From: an uncultured Oscillospiraceae bacterium | GTDB taxonomy: Bacteria; Bacillota; Clostridia; Oscillospirales; Oscillospiraceae | Direction: 5' to 3' | Length of the DNA stretch: 29,402 nucleotides | Assembly (NCBI GenBank): GCA_934574095.1 | Contig: CAKTMW010000022.1 | Location: 1-29,402, forward strand | Part shown: piece after piece, positions 28,845-29,402 of the stretch | Position numbering within the stretch: position 1 is the stretch's first letter | Layout of the letters: every line of letters begins with the position of its first letter | Program-made: the position numbers and the translations under genes | Notes under the pieces: generated by a model | Seen by the model: the letters and a program-made list of their open reading frames with translations, nothing else | What the model was told of the DNA's origin: nothing | Databases searched by the model: none

Positions 28845-29402
28845 TTATTTCCCGTACAGCTGGTAGATCAGCCAGTTCAGGAACCGTGCGGGCAGTACCT
28901 TCGTCAGGAAGACAAAGAACTTGTAGTCGATGCGGGTGGCATACAGGGGGTGATGACTGCCCTCCCGGCTGGCCACGGCGGCGATGTAGCGGCCCACCTT
29001 GGCGGGGTCCATGCCGGTCTGCTCGTCGTGCTCCATCCGCTTCACGCTGCGGCCAATACGGCCCTGATAGACCTCGTCGCCGTCAATGATCTTCTCACGG
29101 GCGGCGGTAAAACCGGTCTTGATATCGCCGGGCATCACGGCGCAGACGGTGACGCCGAAGGGCCGCAGCTCGTTGGCCAGGGCCATGGTATAGGCGTTGA
29201 TGGCGGCCTTTCCGGCGCTGTAATAGGCCTGGAATGGAATGGGCACCGGGGCGGCCACGCTGCTGATGTTGACGATGCGGCCATGACCCTGCTGCCGCAT
29301 GAGGGGGATCACGCAGCGATTCATCCGCACCATGCCGAAAAACAGGGTGTCAAACAGCCGCTGGGCCTCCTGGGTATCGGTGAACTCGATGGCGCCGGAG
29401 AT
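28845..29402 (-). CDS. SDR family oxidoreductase (5' end cut by window)
   Basis: The last 185 residues of a short-chain dehydrogenase/reductase; the frame stays open to the window edge at 29402 and the N-terminal NAD(P)-binding glycine motif lies outside. Seen: GRIVNISSVAAPVPIPFQAY with the catalytic Ser, the YYSAGK motif (catalytic Tyr-x-x-x-Lys), NELRPFGVTVCAVMPGDIKTGF (the PG motif after the active site), and a C-terminal part with VGRYIAAVASREGSHHPLY and a hydrophobic LTKVLPARFLNWLIYQLYGK end. Such clostridial SDRs reduce or oxidise unknown keto/hydroxy substrates. A Met at 29333 is internal, not the start. It converges on proC with a shared terminator. Confidence 0.93.
   Translation of the reverse strand: MSGAIEFTDTQEAQRLFDTLFFGMVRMNRCVIPLMRQQGHGRIVNISSVAAPVPIPFQAYYSAGKAAINAYTMALANELRPFGVTVCAVMPGDIKTGFTAAREKIIDGDEVYQGRIGRSVKRMEHDEQTGMDPAKVGRYIAAVASREGSHHPLYATRIDYKFFVFLTKVLPARFLNWLIYQLYGK

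Overview
The window is a gene-dense stretch of a GC-rich, low-copy chromosomal region from an anaerobic Firmicute, most likely an Oscillospiraceae-type gut clostridium (Oscillibacter/Flavonifractor/Dysosmobacter relatives). This is inferred from the ferredoxin-dependent keto-acid oxidoreductase IorAB, a clostridial FeoA-FeoA-FeoB ferrous iron operon with its small Cys-rich partner, a proofreading-dead Pol I, monoderm envelope proteins (lipobox lipoprotein, PrsA/SurA-like foldase, PBP1A, D,D-carboxypeptidase), and the order DUF1292 - 6S RNA - foldase - tcdA, which resembles the bsrA/yrvM neighbourhood of Bacillus. No phage, IS transposase, CRISPR array or plasmid gene is visible.

Layout. 1-2447: iorAB with a strong terminator. 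2448-3181: about 730 bases with no convincing gene, packed with inverted repeats and lower in GC than its neighbours. 3182-6637 (minus): the iron operon, transcribed from a near-perfect sigma-A promoter whose spacer is itself a palindromic DtxR/IdeR-like operator, followed by two more such operators, then feoA2, a hairpin-rich gap, feoA1, feoB and the 50-residue Cys-rich protein. 6741-7932 (minus): ylmH and tRNA-Thr(CGU). 7933-8398: AT-rich gap with three consensus DnaA boxes in 30 bases. 8399-10524 (minus): AEC transporter and MFS transporter, overlapping by 4 bases and divergent from polA-rimI-tsaD (10677-14949, plus). 15164-18121 (minus): response regulator, histidine kinase and GerMN lipoprotein, divergent from D,D-carboxypeptidase and an RluA-type pseudouridine synthase (18290-20319, plus). 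20341-23690 (minus): TSCPD protein, SLOG protein and PBP1A. 24009-28765 (plus): DUF1292 protein, 6S RNA, PPIase foldase, tcdA, a frameshifted DUF554 gene and proC. 28845-29402 (minus): an SDR oxidoreductase cut by the window end.

Themes. Three units serve the envelope (two-component system with GerMN lipoprotein, carboxypeptidase, PBP1A/foldase), one serves ferrous iron uptake, and several housekeeping genes modify tRNA or ribosomes (tsaD and tcdA act one after the other on adenosine 37 of the same tRNAs; rimI; rluA-type; ylmH). Dispersed palindromic intergenic repeats (two sequence families, often side by side) occur near 3030, 3133, 13341, 14987, 15050 and 24633.

Most interesting leads: the operator-in-spacer feo promoter, the hairpin islands (2463-2960 and 6169-6306), the dispersed palindromes, the DnaA-box cluster with no dnaA beside it, the histidine kinase with no conventional start codon for its complete first membrane helix, and the single-base frameshift in the DUF554 gene. 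I see no obvious wholly new multi-gene system.
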